NCBI RefSeq assembly: GCF_902459465.1
Contig: NW_022985706.1
Coordinates: 62,001 to 126,000, forward strand
Source: Asterias rubens
Taxonomy: Eukaryota > Echinodermata > Asteroidea > Forcipulatida > Asteriidae
DNA: 64,000 bases
Direction of reading: 5' to 3'
Part shown: positions 47,138 through 59,217 of the stretch, one piece after another
Layout of the letters: each line of letters opens with the position of its first letter
How positions within the stretch are numbered: position 1 is the first letter of the stretch
Made by a program: the position numbers and the translations under genes
The notes under the pieces: model-generated
Databases searched by the model: none
Told to the model about the DNA's origin: nothing
Seen by the model: only the letters and a program-made list of their open reading frames with translations

Positions 47138-49765
47138 CTACAACTTATTGTGCCATAGAAAGTCTTTAAGTCCGTGCCAGATGTCAGAATCCCTGTAAAG
47201 ATACGTCATTGATTTCTGGAGCGAAGGTTGGAGGACCTCCCTGTGGTTTGAGAACTGCCACATGACAACAGCCCAGACCACTGCTGCAAAGACCGGGAAC
47301 GGGTCTCTCTTTGGTGGGTTGATAGCGCCTGTTTTGACTGCGAGACGAGCGAAGCCGAAGAGCACCCGAGACAGAAGGTACATGTTTATCTGTGTGTGTG
47401 GAACCAAACCAGTTATTAGGAGATTCATTTTCAATTTATATGATGACTGGGCCCAATTTCATAGCGCTGCTTAACGGAAACAAATTTGCGTGCTTACTGT
47501 AGCAGACAAATTTGCTTAAGCCTTGGCGTATTTCACAGGTTAGCAGAAAAATTGGGCGGCCATATTGTGTGTTTACCGTGGATTTGCATTGTGACGGCAT
47601 TTATTTTCGTGTGGTAAGCACCGCAAGGTTAGCATGCCTTTTCAAGCCAAAAGCTAATCATAAAGTAAAATGATCTTGCTCAAACCCACGCTTTCCGACC
47701 CGTTTTTTTTCTCTATCCCATCTAATGGCTTTTTACATAAAGTGGCTTTATCTTTGTACTTTGAACAGTTTCTTTATCATACTATTTTTATCCATGATTT
47801 ATCAGCCTTTAAAGTTGTTTTCAATGATCGTTTTTATTTCAATCAATAGAAAAAAAACTCTGATGAAATGATAAAGTAGAGGGCCAAAGATATCCTACCT
47901 GACTGTTGACATTATTATTGCTGCCAAATATAAGATATCCTCCAATGAAACCTGCGACCAATGGGTGGAGGTTATGTGCTTTGCCCTCAGCCCATCTCAT
48001 AATGGCCAGTAGAGACTTATACAGAAACACGAAGGAAGCGAGGTTCTTAGAATGTGTGTACGTCGCTCTAAGGATTGATAGGATTTGTTGACGCCAACTG
48101 GAAAAGAAGAAAATAAATTTAAGGAACATTACAGAATTGGTTTTGCTAACAGTTGCTGGCAGCGTAAGCACTTTATGTAATCCACCATATACATAAACTG
48201 ACAATTCTGTAGAAGTATGAGATCGATCGGCCATCTGGGTCACGAGAAAATAGTGAAAACCCGAGTACAAATTTTGCATGACATCGATGCAAAACAAATT
48301 AATAAAACGCTCACTGAGTGATAAACTCCTAACGCGAAATTAGATTATTTATTTCTCATCAAATATGACATTTCAGACAGAAATATTTCAAGGGATGTTT
48401 TCTAGCATCAATATTATAAAAGACCGTGTAAGTTTGATGTAAATCTGTGATCTTCACAAATTCTTTTCTTACCAATTCTGTAACGTTTCTTTAAGTTGTT
48501 GCAAACTGCTTATATGCCTGTTTCAAAGTGTTGGTTTTTCTGCTCCCCTACATGCATTGCTAACAAGCATTTATTTAGTTTTCAGGCTCAGGAATATCTA
48601 GAACTTACCTTCCTCTTCCAAAGAGAAATGTCATGACCAGAGCATGTGGAGCTCTGATTTTAACGCCATACCTGTGGAGAGGTCAAAAATAATTGATTAA
48701 TAATTCTTCAAAAGAACAGTTCAGAAAAAAAGTCAAACTAAAATATTTGATTGAGCGAGTACATGTATTATTCTACTGTGTGCTGCTTCAGAAAGAGTAA
48801 ATTGAAAAGAACTAGGTAGCAGAATGATAATTTCAACTCCACATTGTTTGAATTGCAAAATTTAAAACTCTAGTACAAAAAAAGGTCAAACACTAACACA
48901 GTTTAAAAAAAAACGGTAATTAGCGAGAAGGAAAACAAATTGTATTTATTTATTTTGTTATCAAAAATCAAAGAGGTGCAATATTGCAAAATCATTGTCT
49001 TTTTCAATGTGGAGGTTGGACGGCAATCATGACACAAATAATGTTCCACCTATTCCTAGTCCTAGAGCTATGAAACGAGGTCAGTTAGTTCCACTGTCGT
49101 CTCATCCCATGTCCCCACGAGCGAGAGCGTAAAACAAGACATCCAAAGTTCTAGCCAGGGTTCTAGAATCTAGGTAGTAGTAAGTAGGTGCAGCAGTTAC
49201 TTGTAGGTTTTCCCCCTTGCTGCTTGCGTTTGCTGTTTTGAGACTTAGTTATAGTAATTTCTAAACCTAGTTGGTTGGATGGATCGGCCATGGGAGTGGT
49301 TCAGCGGGAAGGGCGGGGCGTACTTCTAGAAACTATAAGCAGATAAGGCTCCCCCGTTTAGCTCCCCTGGCCTGTGTCGACCCCGGTGTGTGGCGTGGGT
49401 TTTTTTCAAGGACAAACGTGTGCAGATAATTACCCACGTTCGTCCTGGAAAAAAAAAACGCCACACACCGGGGTTGACCCAGGGAAGCTAAGCGAACGCA
49501 CCCTTTATAGTTTCTAGAAGTAGGCGAGGCGGCGCTCATTTTTGCTGTTCTTGTTTTGATTGAATTGAATTGCAGCACAACGGTTCGACCACACTTGCCT
49601 TCAATTTCAAGCCCCAAAACACGGTATATAATTTAACAAGTGTATGTATACTCACACAGCTCCATTACGGAGGCCTTTCAGGACTGCTAAAGCTTCCCTG
49701 TGTCTCCCTGAAGTCAAAAACGTGTTGATCGACTGCAAAACTTCCACTGCCATGGGCGCCGCCAT
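47138..49765 (-). CDS. PXMP4: Peroxisomal membrane protein 4 (PMP24)
   Basis: Four exons, 5' to 3': 49765-49656, 48671-48609, 48097-47899 and 47389-47138, with phases 2, 2 and 0 fitting; 207 residues against 212 in human. PXMP4 is an integral peroxisome membrane protein of the Tim17/Tim22/Tim23/PMP24 superfamily; its molecular role is poorly known. Diagnostic segments: AVLKGLRNGAVYGVKIRAPH across the exon 1/2 junction, ALVMTFLF, ATYTHSKNLASFVFLYK, GGYLIFGSNNNVNSQINMYL across the exon 3/4 junction, and VLQPSLQKSMTYLYRDSDIW near the C-terminus. Membrane stretches are visible around LVAGFIGGYLIFG and FPVFAAVVWAVVMW. The start is the first ATG (MAAPMAVEVL); an in-frame Met at codon 5 is the only nearby alternative. 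The introns hold a family D MITE (47448-47690) and AT-rich sequence. The gene looks complete and undamaged. Confidence 0.97.
47448..47690. repeat. MITE family D copy in PXMP4 intron 3
   Basis: Opens gggcccaatttcatagcgct and closes caagccaaaagctaatcat. It contains gcttaagccttggcgtattt and tggtaagcaccgcaaggtta. It lies 60 bp from exon 4. Confidence 0.7.
49321..49524. mobile_element. Short palindromic derivative of MITE family B
   Basis: Outer arms acttctagaaactata and tatagtttctagaagta, then family B ends (gtttagctcccctgg / ccagggaagctaagcgaac) and a ggtgtgtggcgtgggttttt / aaaaaacgccacacaccgg stem. In PXMP4 intron 1. Confidence 0.85.
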
Positions 49766-50283
49766 TTTAACACTAGCAAGCGCCCCCTTTTGACTCTAAT
49801 TTTTGAAACGGTTGTCGCCGGTAGAGGGCGCGGGCGCCGCAAGTCAGGGGTGTTTTTTTTTTGGATTGGCTCAAAAACTAAACGGCTAAAAACGGGTTAA
49901 CCAATCAAAAGTTAAAAAGACAAATGAAGGTTAGTCGTCAGAAAATAATTATTTGGTTTTTTTTTCAAGAGGCTTGGAGACGTTATAACAAGTATTTTAG
50001 AACCTGTGAGTATTTTAGCATTGCTACGAGGGGGGGGGGGGGGGTAGTAGAAAACGGACTGGCCAACTCTATGAATCCCGTTATGCAGATGTATCGTGTT
50101 GCACTGACGACCAACAACGGCTAACAAAACATGGAGGTAACAAACGTCGCCAATCAAGGCTAGTCAGCATCAACCATTGATCCCCTATGATCAACGGCTT
50201 CACGCATCACCAGAGAGTACGTTAGTCTCGGGCCAAGACGTCAATGAACGATTTTACAGTAAGTAGGATTTGAAACTTTGCAT

Positions 50284-50546
50284 GGTGGAAATAATAGAAG
50301 AGTTTGCGGTAACACCATGTACGTGTAATAACTATCTCTAAATGAGTTGGGGTGGTTCTGAAAAGAACCGTTGGATTAACTCGACGTTTCGATCAGTATG
50401 CTCTGATCGTCTTCTGGAGAAACCAGAAAACAAGAAGACGATCAGAGCATACTGATCGAAACGTCGAGTTAATCCAACGGTTCTTTTCAAAACCTTCCCA
50501 ACTCATTTAGAGATAGTTATTACATGGTGTTACCGCAAACTCTTCT
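50284..50546. mobile_element. Near-perfect palindrome with gatcgaaacgtcgagtt core
   Basis: Left: agtttgcggtaacaccatgt, ctctaaatgagttgggg, gaaaagaaccgttggattaa, ctcgacgtttcgatcagtat. The right half is their complement, about 125 bp per arm, with a short centre (tctggagaaaccagaaaac). Partial relatives: 640-700, 2830-2910, 45690-45810 and 56100-56220. Confidence 0.9.
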
Positions 50547-50753
50547 AAAGATTTTACAGTAGTGATTTAGGGAGCCTGGTTCTAAAAATGAAAAATTGTG
50601 TCGTTAGAGGGCGCGCTACAAATTTATAAAACCGAGCACAGTGCACCACCCACTATCGATAACGTCTTGGGATAAGACTAAGAAGCACAACAGCTAGCTC
50701 CATTGGTATGCGATCAATTACACCTGTTTTGTCAACTGACGGAACATGAAACC

Positions 50754-50939
50754 ATGACGAAACGAAACCAAGAGGAAGGAAATAAAAACAGCTCCCCTCG
50801 TGACTACAAAAGTGCGACGACCTTTTACGGAAAATACTGGGACTTCGCCGTTAAATCCGATGCGGATGTATTATTACATGACCTTCGACACCGCGCTCTG
50901 TTGCTATTCAAGCTCCATGAAACTTGTTTTGATATGTAA
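50754..50939 (+). CDS. Candidate orphan first exon (61 codons)
   Basis: ATG in a good context (accATGa) opens a frame MTKRNQEEGNKNSSPRDYKS with a plausible globular second half (YGKYWDFAVKSDADVLLHDL, then RHRALLLFKLHETCFDM) and a TAA. A donor-like GTAAAA overlaps the end of the frame (50935), so it could be the 5' coding exon of a longer gene. It lies about 1 kb from the divergent PXMP4 start. No downstream exon or family was recognised. The composition looks more protein-like than that of the surrounding frames; that is the only support. Confidence 0.3.
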   Translation: MTKRNQEEGNKNSSPRDYKSATTFYGKYWDFAVKSDADVLLHDLRHRALLLFKLHETCFDM

Positions 50940-53078
50940 AACCATCGCATGAAAAGAAAACCCCGATTGTTGAATGGTAAAACCCAAAATCTATCTTGCA
51001 GTGAAGCTGAATGAAAAAATGGTGAAAAGACCGAGTATTGTTAGAGCTTATTGATAACAAATTAATGTAGGGTTTATAGTACACGGTGTACGTGTGTAAT
51101 GTGGGGTTGATCATTGTGCATTTTTAGATGATGCTCTTTCTGAATTTCTCCAACGCTGAAGTATTGAGGAAACCGTGTTCGAAACCGTACGGGCAAAAAT
51201 ACCACTGGTGCGACCGTAGGCCTATCTCCATGTACAAAAGGTATACCATTATGTTTTATAATGCATAAACACTGCATGGTTCTAGCATGGAGGAAGAAAA
51301 TGGTTCTAGTATGTTGTTCTAGTATGTTGTGTGTGGTATGCATGTGCAGGATGGCACGATTGTCTTATCTTATGTCTGAATAATGTGGGCAGAGCGCGGA
51401 GAATTTATAACCATCCCACCATATTATATGATTATCCATAGCTTACTATAAATCACACAGCCATCCACAGAAATGGCATAATGTTCCTCCCTGCCCTCGA
51501 TCGGTAAGCTTGTCTGTCTGTCTGTCTGTCTGTCCATACTGACTACGTCTGTCCGTGTCTCTGTCTGTCTTTCTGCCCTCCAACCATAAAACGCAAATCT
51601 CAGAAATAGTCCATGTATGCTTCGTTTTCGAGGGCACCAAAGGCATTTATTCCTTGCTATAAAAGGAAGGGCATCCATGGATTTCTTGTAATTTGTTTAC
51701 TGCAGAAGCATTTCAAGGGCACTATATACGAAGCAAAGACCCGTACCAGGGGGCATAAATTATCATGTGGAGGCAATCGCCTTGTTACCGCATGGAGGTA
51801 GTTCGAACTACCTCCATGGTTTACCGTAACTCCGTGTGAAATGAATAATCATGCTTGAACTCTCTAAAAGGCCAATTAGCCTCAGTTTTGTTTTCATTTA
51901 TAATGAGGTTCGTACCTGGATGGACCCAGGCATGCTGTAGCACACAGTCGTTGCACATAAAATGAATTATCAGGAAGTTAACGCCAATATTCTCGTATTT
52001 TGTTTATAACATGTACACTCTGCTGGTGCCGTACTCTTCTTGTGTTATCATTTGTAATTCATCGAGGTCAAAATTATATTTAAAAAATTGTCACATATTA
52101 TAATCATCATCATCTTCGTGGCCGTGATTGGGTTTGAAGTAGATACCAATATTGATATTCACAGTTAAAGTAAAGTAACCCTTGAAGTTGTGTGGTTTTG
52201 TGTAATTATTTTATTGCATGTTGTTAATTTGTGTGTCTCTTCTTTTTAAATGAAAAAAAAATTATGTATAATTATTTTATAACTATCTAAGACGATTTTT
52301 TTTTGTTCAAAGGCACTTGACCCTAAACATAATTTTTGTTTAACTGACCGAACGAACAACTCCCTTTTTGTCTCTACTCTCGATCGGATTAACCAAAACA
52401 TTATTAGAGATTTGCGTATCCATCGCTTACGAAAACATTAGTGTTTGCGCCTCAGATCTTGTTAAGCTATGAACAACACGTATATCGAACCGCGGTCCCT
52501 ATTGCATAACACCCCTCCATGGTGACAACATAATGCTCCGTCCCAACTGAAGTTTCATCCCAAGTATGGTTGGGTCCCAATGAGCGATGTAGACTTGTGC
52601 AAGTCTCGTGCGCGTAAATCGAACAAAATGGACGCGTTAAAGATGCGCGAGGTAGAAGTGTCTTTAAAACGCCGACGTTGGAAAGTTTTTTTTTTATGCA
52701 GAGCATTACAATAAAACACGTGCAACTTTTGTCAAGGTAAGTTTAATGGCCCAAACTAACAAAATGTTTGAGGGTCTGTTGGTGCATAGTCATTCTACCT
52801 CCATGGTCGGTGCGTGCAGTCACAACTGGTGGAACTTAAAATCTTCTCTATGGTGCATATAGAGGTAGAACCTCCATGGTGTTCCGCGCCCGCGAACGCC
52901 ATCCATGAAAACTTGTGTCGTATAATTTCTCCTTGCTCATATAATATAATGTTATGATTTGACCAGGTCGAGAAATGTTCGAATAGATAGGCTACTACAC
53001 ACAAGACTTCTTCTATTTTCCATTGATATACCGAATAAATAATTACATAATGAGCAGTTATAAAAGTGGCAGACAGTC
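50940..53078. other. Interval without a supported gene
   Basis: Holds a (GTCT)n microsatellite at about 51511-51535, a repeat family I block at 51620-51805, repeated ctacctccatgg motifs (51790-51820, 52795-52880, recurring at 54050 and 55595), and AT-rich DNA. Frames of 60-89 codons lack support. Confidence 0.6.
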
Positions 53079-53474
53079 TTAAAGGCGGTGGACACTATTG
53101 GTAATTATTCAAAATATTTATCACCATAAAACCTTTCTTGATTACTAGTAATGGCGAGAGATGATGGATACATAAAACATTGTGAGAAACAGCTCCCTCT
53201 GAAGTGACATAGTTTTTGAGAAAGAAGTAATTTTCCACAATTTAATTTGATTTAAAGACCTCAAATTTAGAATTTGAGGTGTCGAAATCAAGCATCAGAA
53301 AGCACACAACTTCGTGTGACAAGGGTGTTTTTTTCTTTCATGATTATCTCGCAAATTAGACGACCGATTGAGCTCAAATTTCCACAGGTTTGTTATTTTA
53401 TGCATATGTCGAGATACACCAACTGTGAAGACTAGTCTTTGACAATTATTACCAATAGTGTCAACTGTCTTTAA
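53079..53474. mobile_element. MITE family A copy
   Basis: TTAA-like ends (cttaaaggcggtggacacta and gtgtcaactgtctttaa). About 465 bp upstream of the first dispanin-type start codon. Confidence 0.85.
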
Positions 53475-53780
53475 CTATAGCTAGCTGGGCCGTCCCAACT
53501 GTAACTCTCAACTATTGTTGGGACAATTTTCAAGTTGGGACCGATGGATCAAACGATCGAAACATTGATTACCATATTGTTTACTTTGAACAAACAGCCC
53601 TTTAGATCCTGAGTCATTGAATAAACACGGACAGTGCAAAAGTGACGACCTATGGAGGGCTACAACACTGTACTTCAGCGAGAATTTCTTTTGATGACCA
53701 GAGCAGACATTGAGCACAGAAACGTGTGCCCTACCCCAACAACGAAAGATCTGTGACTGTTGGAAAGAAGGGGGTAGCAG

Positions 53781-53865
53781 CCGTGGAATAGAAGGTTTTG
53801 TAACTGTGGAAAAGGAGGTTCTGCAACTGTGAAATAGAAGGGTTTGTGGCTGTGGAATGCCCGGT
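53781..53865 (+). repeat. 23-bp tandem repeat upstream of the first dispanin gene
   Basis: About 3.6 units of ctgtggaatagaaggttttg with short tails, starting at 53781, 53804, 53827 and 53850. They lie 75-160 bp before the ATG at 53940, so within the promoter or 5' UTR. Confidence 0.9.
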
Positions 53866-53939
53866 TCCACGAGGTTGAAAACACTCGACGGCTGCTGTGT
53901 TATTTCGAGCGAGTGAAGAGGACGTCGTACTCCTTCAAG

Positions 53940-56722
53940 ATGGATGCAGACGCAATGAAAGAAGGTATGTGTAAGGAAATTACGTTCACTGGCAGTGTTC
54001 TTCTCTTTGGTATTGCCAAAGACCATGGCGGTAGAAAATAGATCTATGTCTACCTCCTCCATGCTTTGACTAAGATTTCACCCACAGTTCAACAGGCGCT
54101 GATAATGCTTGTTGCACATGTATAAACGGTAATTGCAATGTGTTAAAAACTGCAACAACAAAAACTTACAGTTTCTACAGAAATATTATTGATTCTGGGG
54201 TTGAAGAAACATTGACTAGAACAGGATTTGAACCAATGACCTCCAGATGTACCGTGCCGGCACTCTACCAACTGAGCTATCTAGCCCTATCTTGCCTGTC
54301 TCCCCGTTTCGTAAATATCTTCGTTTTGGGATGCCGAAATAATATAATAGTATACACACGGCATAACGTTTCAACCTTTGTTCACCATTCACAGCTCTCA
54401 TTTCTCAATCCGAGAACTATCTCAACCCTGGGGAGGAGGATGAACCTTGCACCTCATCGGCGTCACAGCTCAACGCTGGGGGCGCTAGTTCCTACGACCA
54501 CTATCAATACCCAACCGAAACAGTGGGCCCGAAACGAGGGGAGAATCCATTGAGGAATACACATCAGATGAAGTCTAGCAATGGTGAACCCACCGACCCA
54601 GTATGTGTTATTTGTAATTTCGTTTCTGCTAGAGCTGAGGCCAATATTTCATAAAGTCTTTAAGCATAAAAACTCGCTTAACACAGAATAGTATTGCTTA
54701 GCAGAATCAGGTTTACCAGCCCAGCTTACATTAAGTTTGCACTGTTGTGGCTTGGTGCCCGACTCAGTTATTGCTTAGCAAAGAAATGTGTGAACAGCTT
54801 TCTGAAATTGGTCCTATGACTTGAACATGACCTATGGATTAACATGCTGGTGTGTCACATAGGCCGCCGGAGATTTAAGAAATTAACATGGGCTGAGGGA
54901 GGATGGTTCAAATGGTTGCTATCAGAATACATGTACGTATATAGTTTGCCATATGGGGGGGGGGGGGGCACAGAGTCTCCTGCCACACCGGCGCTTTACC
55001 AACTATTATAGCATCCTATTCCTATATTGGCGGCCTTCCTATTTTGTCAACATCTTTGTTCAAGGCTCTAGCTTTTATTAGTGGATTGAGGGGACTTTTC
55101 GTCGTGGTCTTCAAGAAAAAAAAACTCCTAGCCTCCTAATAATGTAATTATTAAAATGAGGACATTCAGAAAAAAAATGTCGACCACAAATCAATGAAGT
55201 TTAAACGTACTTATAACAAACATACAACTGTTATATTTATTGGTATGCTATACATTTTGTGGTTTATCTCGAATTTTGCAGAATACGGACCGATGCAATA
55301 ACGTAGCAGTAGACATAGAGAGAGTAAGACCACCAGCGCCCTCTACGGTGGTTGGGATGCCGGTCATGTACCCACGAGATTCTGACGTACTTCCTACAGC
55401 AATACTGATGACGTTTTGCTGTCCTGTGTGTGGATGCATGGCGATATCACAAGCTAGAAAAGTATGTATACTTTCCACAATGTTTTGTCCTTCGTATGGG
55501 ACATAAACCCACATGGTCCCGTGTTTCTGAATCACACAGCACAGTAGCTTGTTGGTTTCCTCAGGCTTGTAAGCTTCAGTGATTATTTCTACCTCCATGG
55601 TATGAGCTACCTCCATGGTTTTATTACCAGAAATACATACAACTCATGTGTTTCTGGTTCACATAGCAAGCACCCCTGTTTACAGGTTTCCTCAGGCTTG
55701 CAAGCTACAGTGATTAAACTTACTTATAAGGCATCGTTGTTTTCATTACCAGAAATAGTACATGTACATGTATATACAACCCGGGTTTCTTTCTGGTTCA
55801 CATAGCAATCGCCATAGTTTACATGTTTCCTCAGGCTTGTGGTGAGCTACAGTGATTAAGTTCACGTATGAGGCATCCTTGCATGGTTTCGTTACCAGAA
55901 TATTCAACTCGCTTGTTTCTGGTTCACGTAGCGAGCACCATAGTTTACAAGTATCCTCATCAGGCTTGCAAGCTACAGTGATTTAAATCACTTATGAGGC
56001 ATCCTTGTCAAGTTCCTATGCTTGCCTTCGCGCACTCCATCAAGACAGCTCGTCTACATTCCACAACAATACAGTACAAAAGCAGCATCCAGCAACATAG
56101 TATAGCATCCTCCTGAAGACGGTGAGGTCATACAGATCGAAACGTTGAGTCATTAACCATCGGTTCTTTTCAGAACCAACACTACTCAAAAATAGATATG
56201 CAAATGGTGGTCCCGCCAACCTATCATAGTAATTTTAAGTTGGTGAGGTAGTGCTGTCTGCTCTACCAGCCAGACTTCTGATGGATGATACCCAAGCCTA
56301 CATTATGGACTGTAAACGGGTAGGCCCTTACCCTGTTTCAGCCCCAGGTGTAGGTGGCAACGGCCCCTGGCGAAAATAAATTGTAGCCCAAACCTTGAAG
56401 TTAGTGGCATTCTTCAGCAGGCTGTGTGTGTCTGGCGACGTCCAAAAAAAAAGGTTTGGTGTTACCGCAAACCTCTCTGAGTAATGCTTTGTTTCATCAC
56501 GAGAACTTTGTAAAATTTGATAAAGTATACCACAATGTTTCTCTTTCTCTTTCTTTATAGGCGCGACGATTACGAGAGGCAGGGAAGTACACGTCATCGG
56601 CGCTTGCATCGGATGCTTCCTCCTGGTGGGCGTGGTCAGCTGCCCTCTCGGGGTGCTTCATCATCCTAGGCATGGCTTTATCCGCAATGGTCTTCATGCT
56701 ATTGAAACTGATTCAAGCATAG
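53940..56722 (+). CDS. CD225/dispanin-type membrane protein A
   Basis: Four exons: 53940-53964, 54395-54600, 55282-55461 and 56561-56722, phases 1, 0, 0 agreeing; 190 residues. The N-terminal ~115 residues are polar and probably cytosolic and disordered (MDADAMKEA, then a Ser/Asn/Glu-rich exon 2). The CD225 region follows: a first membrane-associated segment with the double cysteine TFCCPVCGCMAISQARK (cysteines near 123-124), the loop ARRLREAGKYTSSALASDAS, and a transmembrane helix at about 158-187 (WWAWSAALSGCFIILGMALS...). The C-terminus is short (KLIQA). The CD225/dispanin superfamily includes IFITM, PRRT and SynDIG proteins, with roles in membrane fusion and trafficking; the specific function here is not inferable. 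The exon 3/4 junction falls at the same place (after the A-x3-A-R segment) as in the next gene, supporting common descent. Start: ATG with an A at -3 (aagATGg). The 5' coding exon was found by its match in form to the neighbour's. Confidence 0.87.
54195..54345 (-). repeat. tRNA-derived SINE in dispanin A intron 1
   Basis: B box complement ggatttgaacc (one mismatch, 54222-54232) and A box complement ccaactgagcta (54266-54277). The same family tail (cttcgttttgggatgccgaa) as at 40170-40345. The anticodon arm is degenerate. Confidence 0.75.
54640..54830. repeat. MITE family D copy
   Basis: Opens gaggccaatatttcataaag and closes gctttctgaaattggtcct. It includes ttgcttagcagaatcaggtt. In dispanin A intron 2; a SINE tail fragment (cctatattggcggccttcct) follows at 54995-55075. 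Confidence 0.7.
55500..56010 (+). repeat. ~130-bp tandem array in dispanin A intron 3
   Basis: Units marked by cctcaggcttg near 55559, 55690, 55829 and 55963, each with gtttctggttcacatagc before and agctacagtgattaa after. Units are well diverged. The array begins about 40 nt past the exon 3 donor. Confidence 0.8.
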
Positions 56723-57344
56723 TCTCTCTCCTGACAAATACTACAGTTGACCTAGCCTGATCCCCTGTCCTTATCCCCAAGGAGAATTGTTTATATGTAC
56801 AGTATAAACATGTTTGTCTGATTTAACTGTGAATCTCCAGGAAAGTGAAGGCCATGTGAATGAATGAGAGATCAAAGATGACTATGGCATGGAAGAGGGC
56901 TCAAAACTCTAAGTGTGACGTCAGATATTCAGGCTAATCCACTATCTCATTTAAGTTGACGTCGAGTGCGTCTTTTTTTCAAAAGTAATGACTTCAGATG
57001 TTCAGGCTTATCCTCTAACTCATTGAAGTGGAAGTTGAGGGCGTCCTTCAAGCATCAGTTTATGCTCTTTAGTTTACAGTACTAAAACAGTGATTCGCCG
57101 TCCCGGTGGCCTTTTAATAGAAACTGCCTTATATCAATGACTACTTAGACTGACAAAGGTACAATGCCGGTTACCGCTTAAGACGGGCACTGGTCTAACA
57201 GACACAATGGTTTCATTGGATGGACATGTGTACGTAATGACGTACCCAACTGGACCTATAATGCACACACGATTTATTATTGTAATGCATGGTCAAAGGT
57301 TAATCTGGCAGGAAACCAACATATTCGAAAGACCGGTATCAGGG

Positions 57345-57790
57345 GTGCGTTCCACTCGCGCAAACGACTCGCAACTGTTCGCGCAAACGTTTTTTTATCG
57401 TTTGAACGATTGGTGCGTATACGCGATGTCAATATGGCGGCGCCCTGAAATGAAGATGGCGCGCACCACACGGAGGTTTTTTTTAAACTTCGTTTTTGCT
57501 GCAGTAGTCCTCTTTTTGACATCATTACATCAACTAATTAACTTTGTTATTCCAAATCTGCATTATCATCCACCAAAAATACAATGTAATTATGTTTGTG
57601 ACAAAGAAATAATACCGTATGCTTGTCCGCCATTTTAAAAATCACTCGCCAACACCTCCGAAGTATGTTCGCCTAAAGTTGCCAACGTTCGCCAACGGTG
57701 GCGGCGAACAACTCGTTCCACTTGAAATTGTTGGCGAACGTGCGCAACTGTTGGCAATGTTTGCGCGAGTGGAACGGCGTTGTTCGCGTT
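57345..57790. mobile_element. MITE family L (GTTCCACTCGCGCAAAC ends)
   Basis: gttccactcgcgcaaacg near 57349 and gtttgcgcgagtggaac near 57759 are inverted repeats. Subterminal caactgttcgcgcaaac / gttggcgaacgtgcgcaact motifs repeat inside. The frame crossing it is repeat-derived. Between dispanin A and B. Confidence 0.8.
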
Positions 57791-59180
57791 CAGGGAAGAG
57801 TGACGTCACATCAGGCTACAAGTACAGATTGTTTTAATGCACGACAGACACAAACTGTGTAAATACATCTGGACCTATAATGCACAGTTTTTTTCTTCTT
57901 TTCAACACCGTACGCACAGAGAAGGCCTGTGTTCAATACTCAAAGTCACGTGGATGTTTTTGTTGCACGGAACCGCCTTGGTCAAGTCTATGTTTGAGTT
58001 TATTTTCTCCTTACCTACAAGGACATGCTGCTTAAAATGATTTTGCAGAGGAACAAAGTAAAGATGAAGAAACTTTGATGTTTTCAGATTTACTGTAAAT
58101 ATGAAACAAGTACTAATTATTATAACTATATCCAATTAGCCTTTCAGCACAAAATCAATTATGGCCTTATAAATGAAAATCAAAAAATAAATTTGTTGGT
58201 ATAATTTGTCAGTTTTCATCTCAAAAATATCGTGCTATCAGAACGCCTTTATTTTTTACATGTTTTTTTCTTTTATGAAACGCCTTCTGTAATCTAAAAT
58301 CGACTGTGTGCCAATTTTGTTTTATTTCCTTTTGATTTATTTACGAGTTTTCATCTCAAAGTATCGTGTTATGAGAAAACATTTTTCTTTAACAAAATTA
58401 TATATTTTCTTAATTGCCTTCTGAAATCTAAAATCTGACTGTAATTATGATAAACAGCACATTTCTTTCTTAATAATAATTGTATTTTCTACTTGCACTG
58501 TGCTAACAATTATATTGCTAGATTGAGCATGTAATTCGAGATTTAATTGTCAATACATATTGAAGGTACAATGTATACATGTTTGGATATGAGCAAACAG
58601 ATACTATTGTCTGAGTCAAAAAGATTACTGATTATGAAGTTCGTTCTAGAAGTACAAATTTTACCCATTGCTTGTGGGGTCCAGGTTGACCCCTTTTGGG
58701 TCCTTTGTTCCGTTGTATAAGAGACCCCACATGGATGCTTTTGTAAGCCCACTTCAAAGTGTTACACTTGGGAACACTGAATGGACTTACAAAATGGCTG
58801 CGGCAACGTTATTCTTTCGATGACGTCACCTGACGTTAGTAAAGCACATACCACACGATTTGTGTGATGGGAAAACTTCACTACATGTAATCCTGTACAT
58901 ATTATTTTTCTCATAAAGATGCATTAAACTATACGGTGAAATATAGTTTAAAATGTAACACTAATATTTTTGTTTTCAAAAGATTAAAAATCAACGTTAT
59001 TTAAAATCCTATCAAAATAAATATCTTTAACAAAAAAGTTTTGTTATTTTGGTCTGATGCCTCACTTCTTAATTTAAAGCGATAAGACTCGAGTCGGATA
59101 TTTTGGCATTGGTAGTTGTACAATCTGACACTAGAGGGCGCACATAAGTCAGGTGCCTGGCAACCTGATTGATTATACGG
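57791..59180. other. Intergenic AT-rich stretch
   Basis: Two related blocks (gttttcatctcaaaaatatc with gtgctatcagaa near 58210, and gttttcatctcaaagtatcg with tgttatgagaaa near 58350) suggest an old ~140-bp duplication. No coding or RNA feature was recognised. Confidence 0.55.
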
Positions 59181-59182
59181 GT

Positions 59183-59183
<1 letters not shown>

Positions 59184-59217
<34 letters not shown>

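Noticed and set aside
53508-54062. 184-codon minus-strand frame over the dispanin A 5' region
   Set aside because: It crosses the 23-bp tandem repeat and the plus-strand first exon, has no recognisable domain, and repeats of the minisatellite explain its length.
57207-57638. 143-codon plus-strand frame with a hydrophobic stretch
   Set aside because: It runs into the family L inverted-repeat element, and the hydrophobic part comes from T-rich sequence. No splice or homology support.
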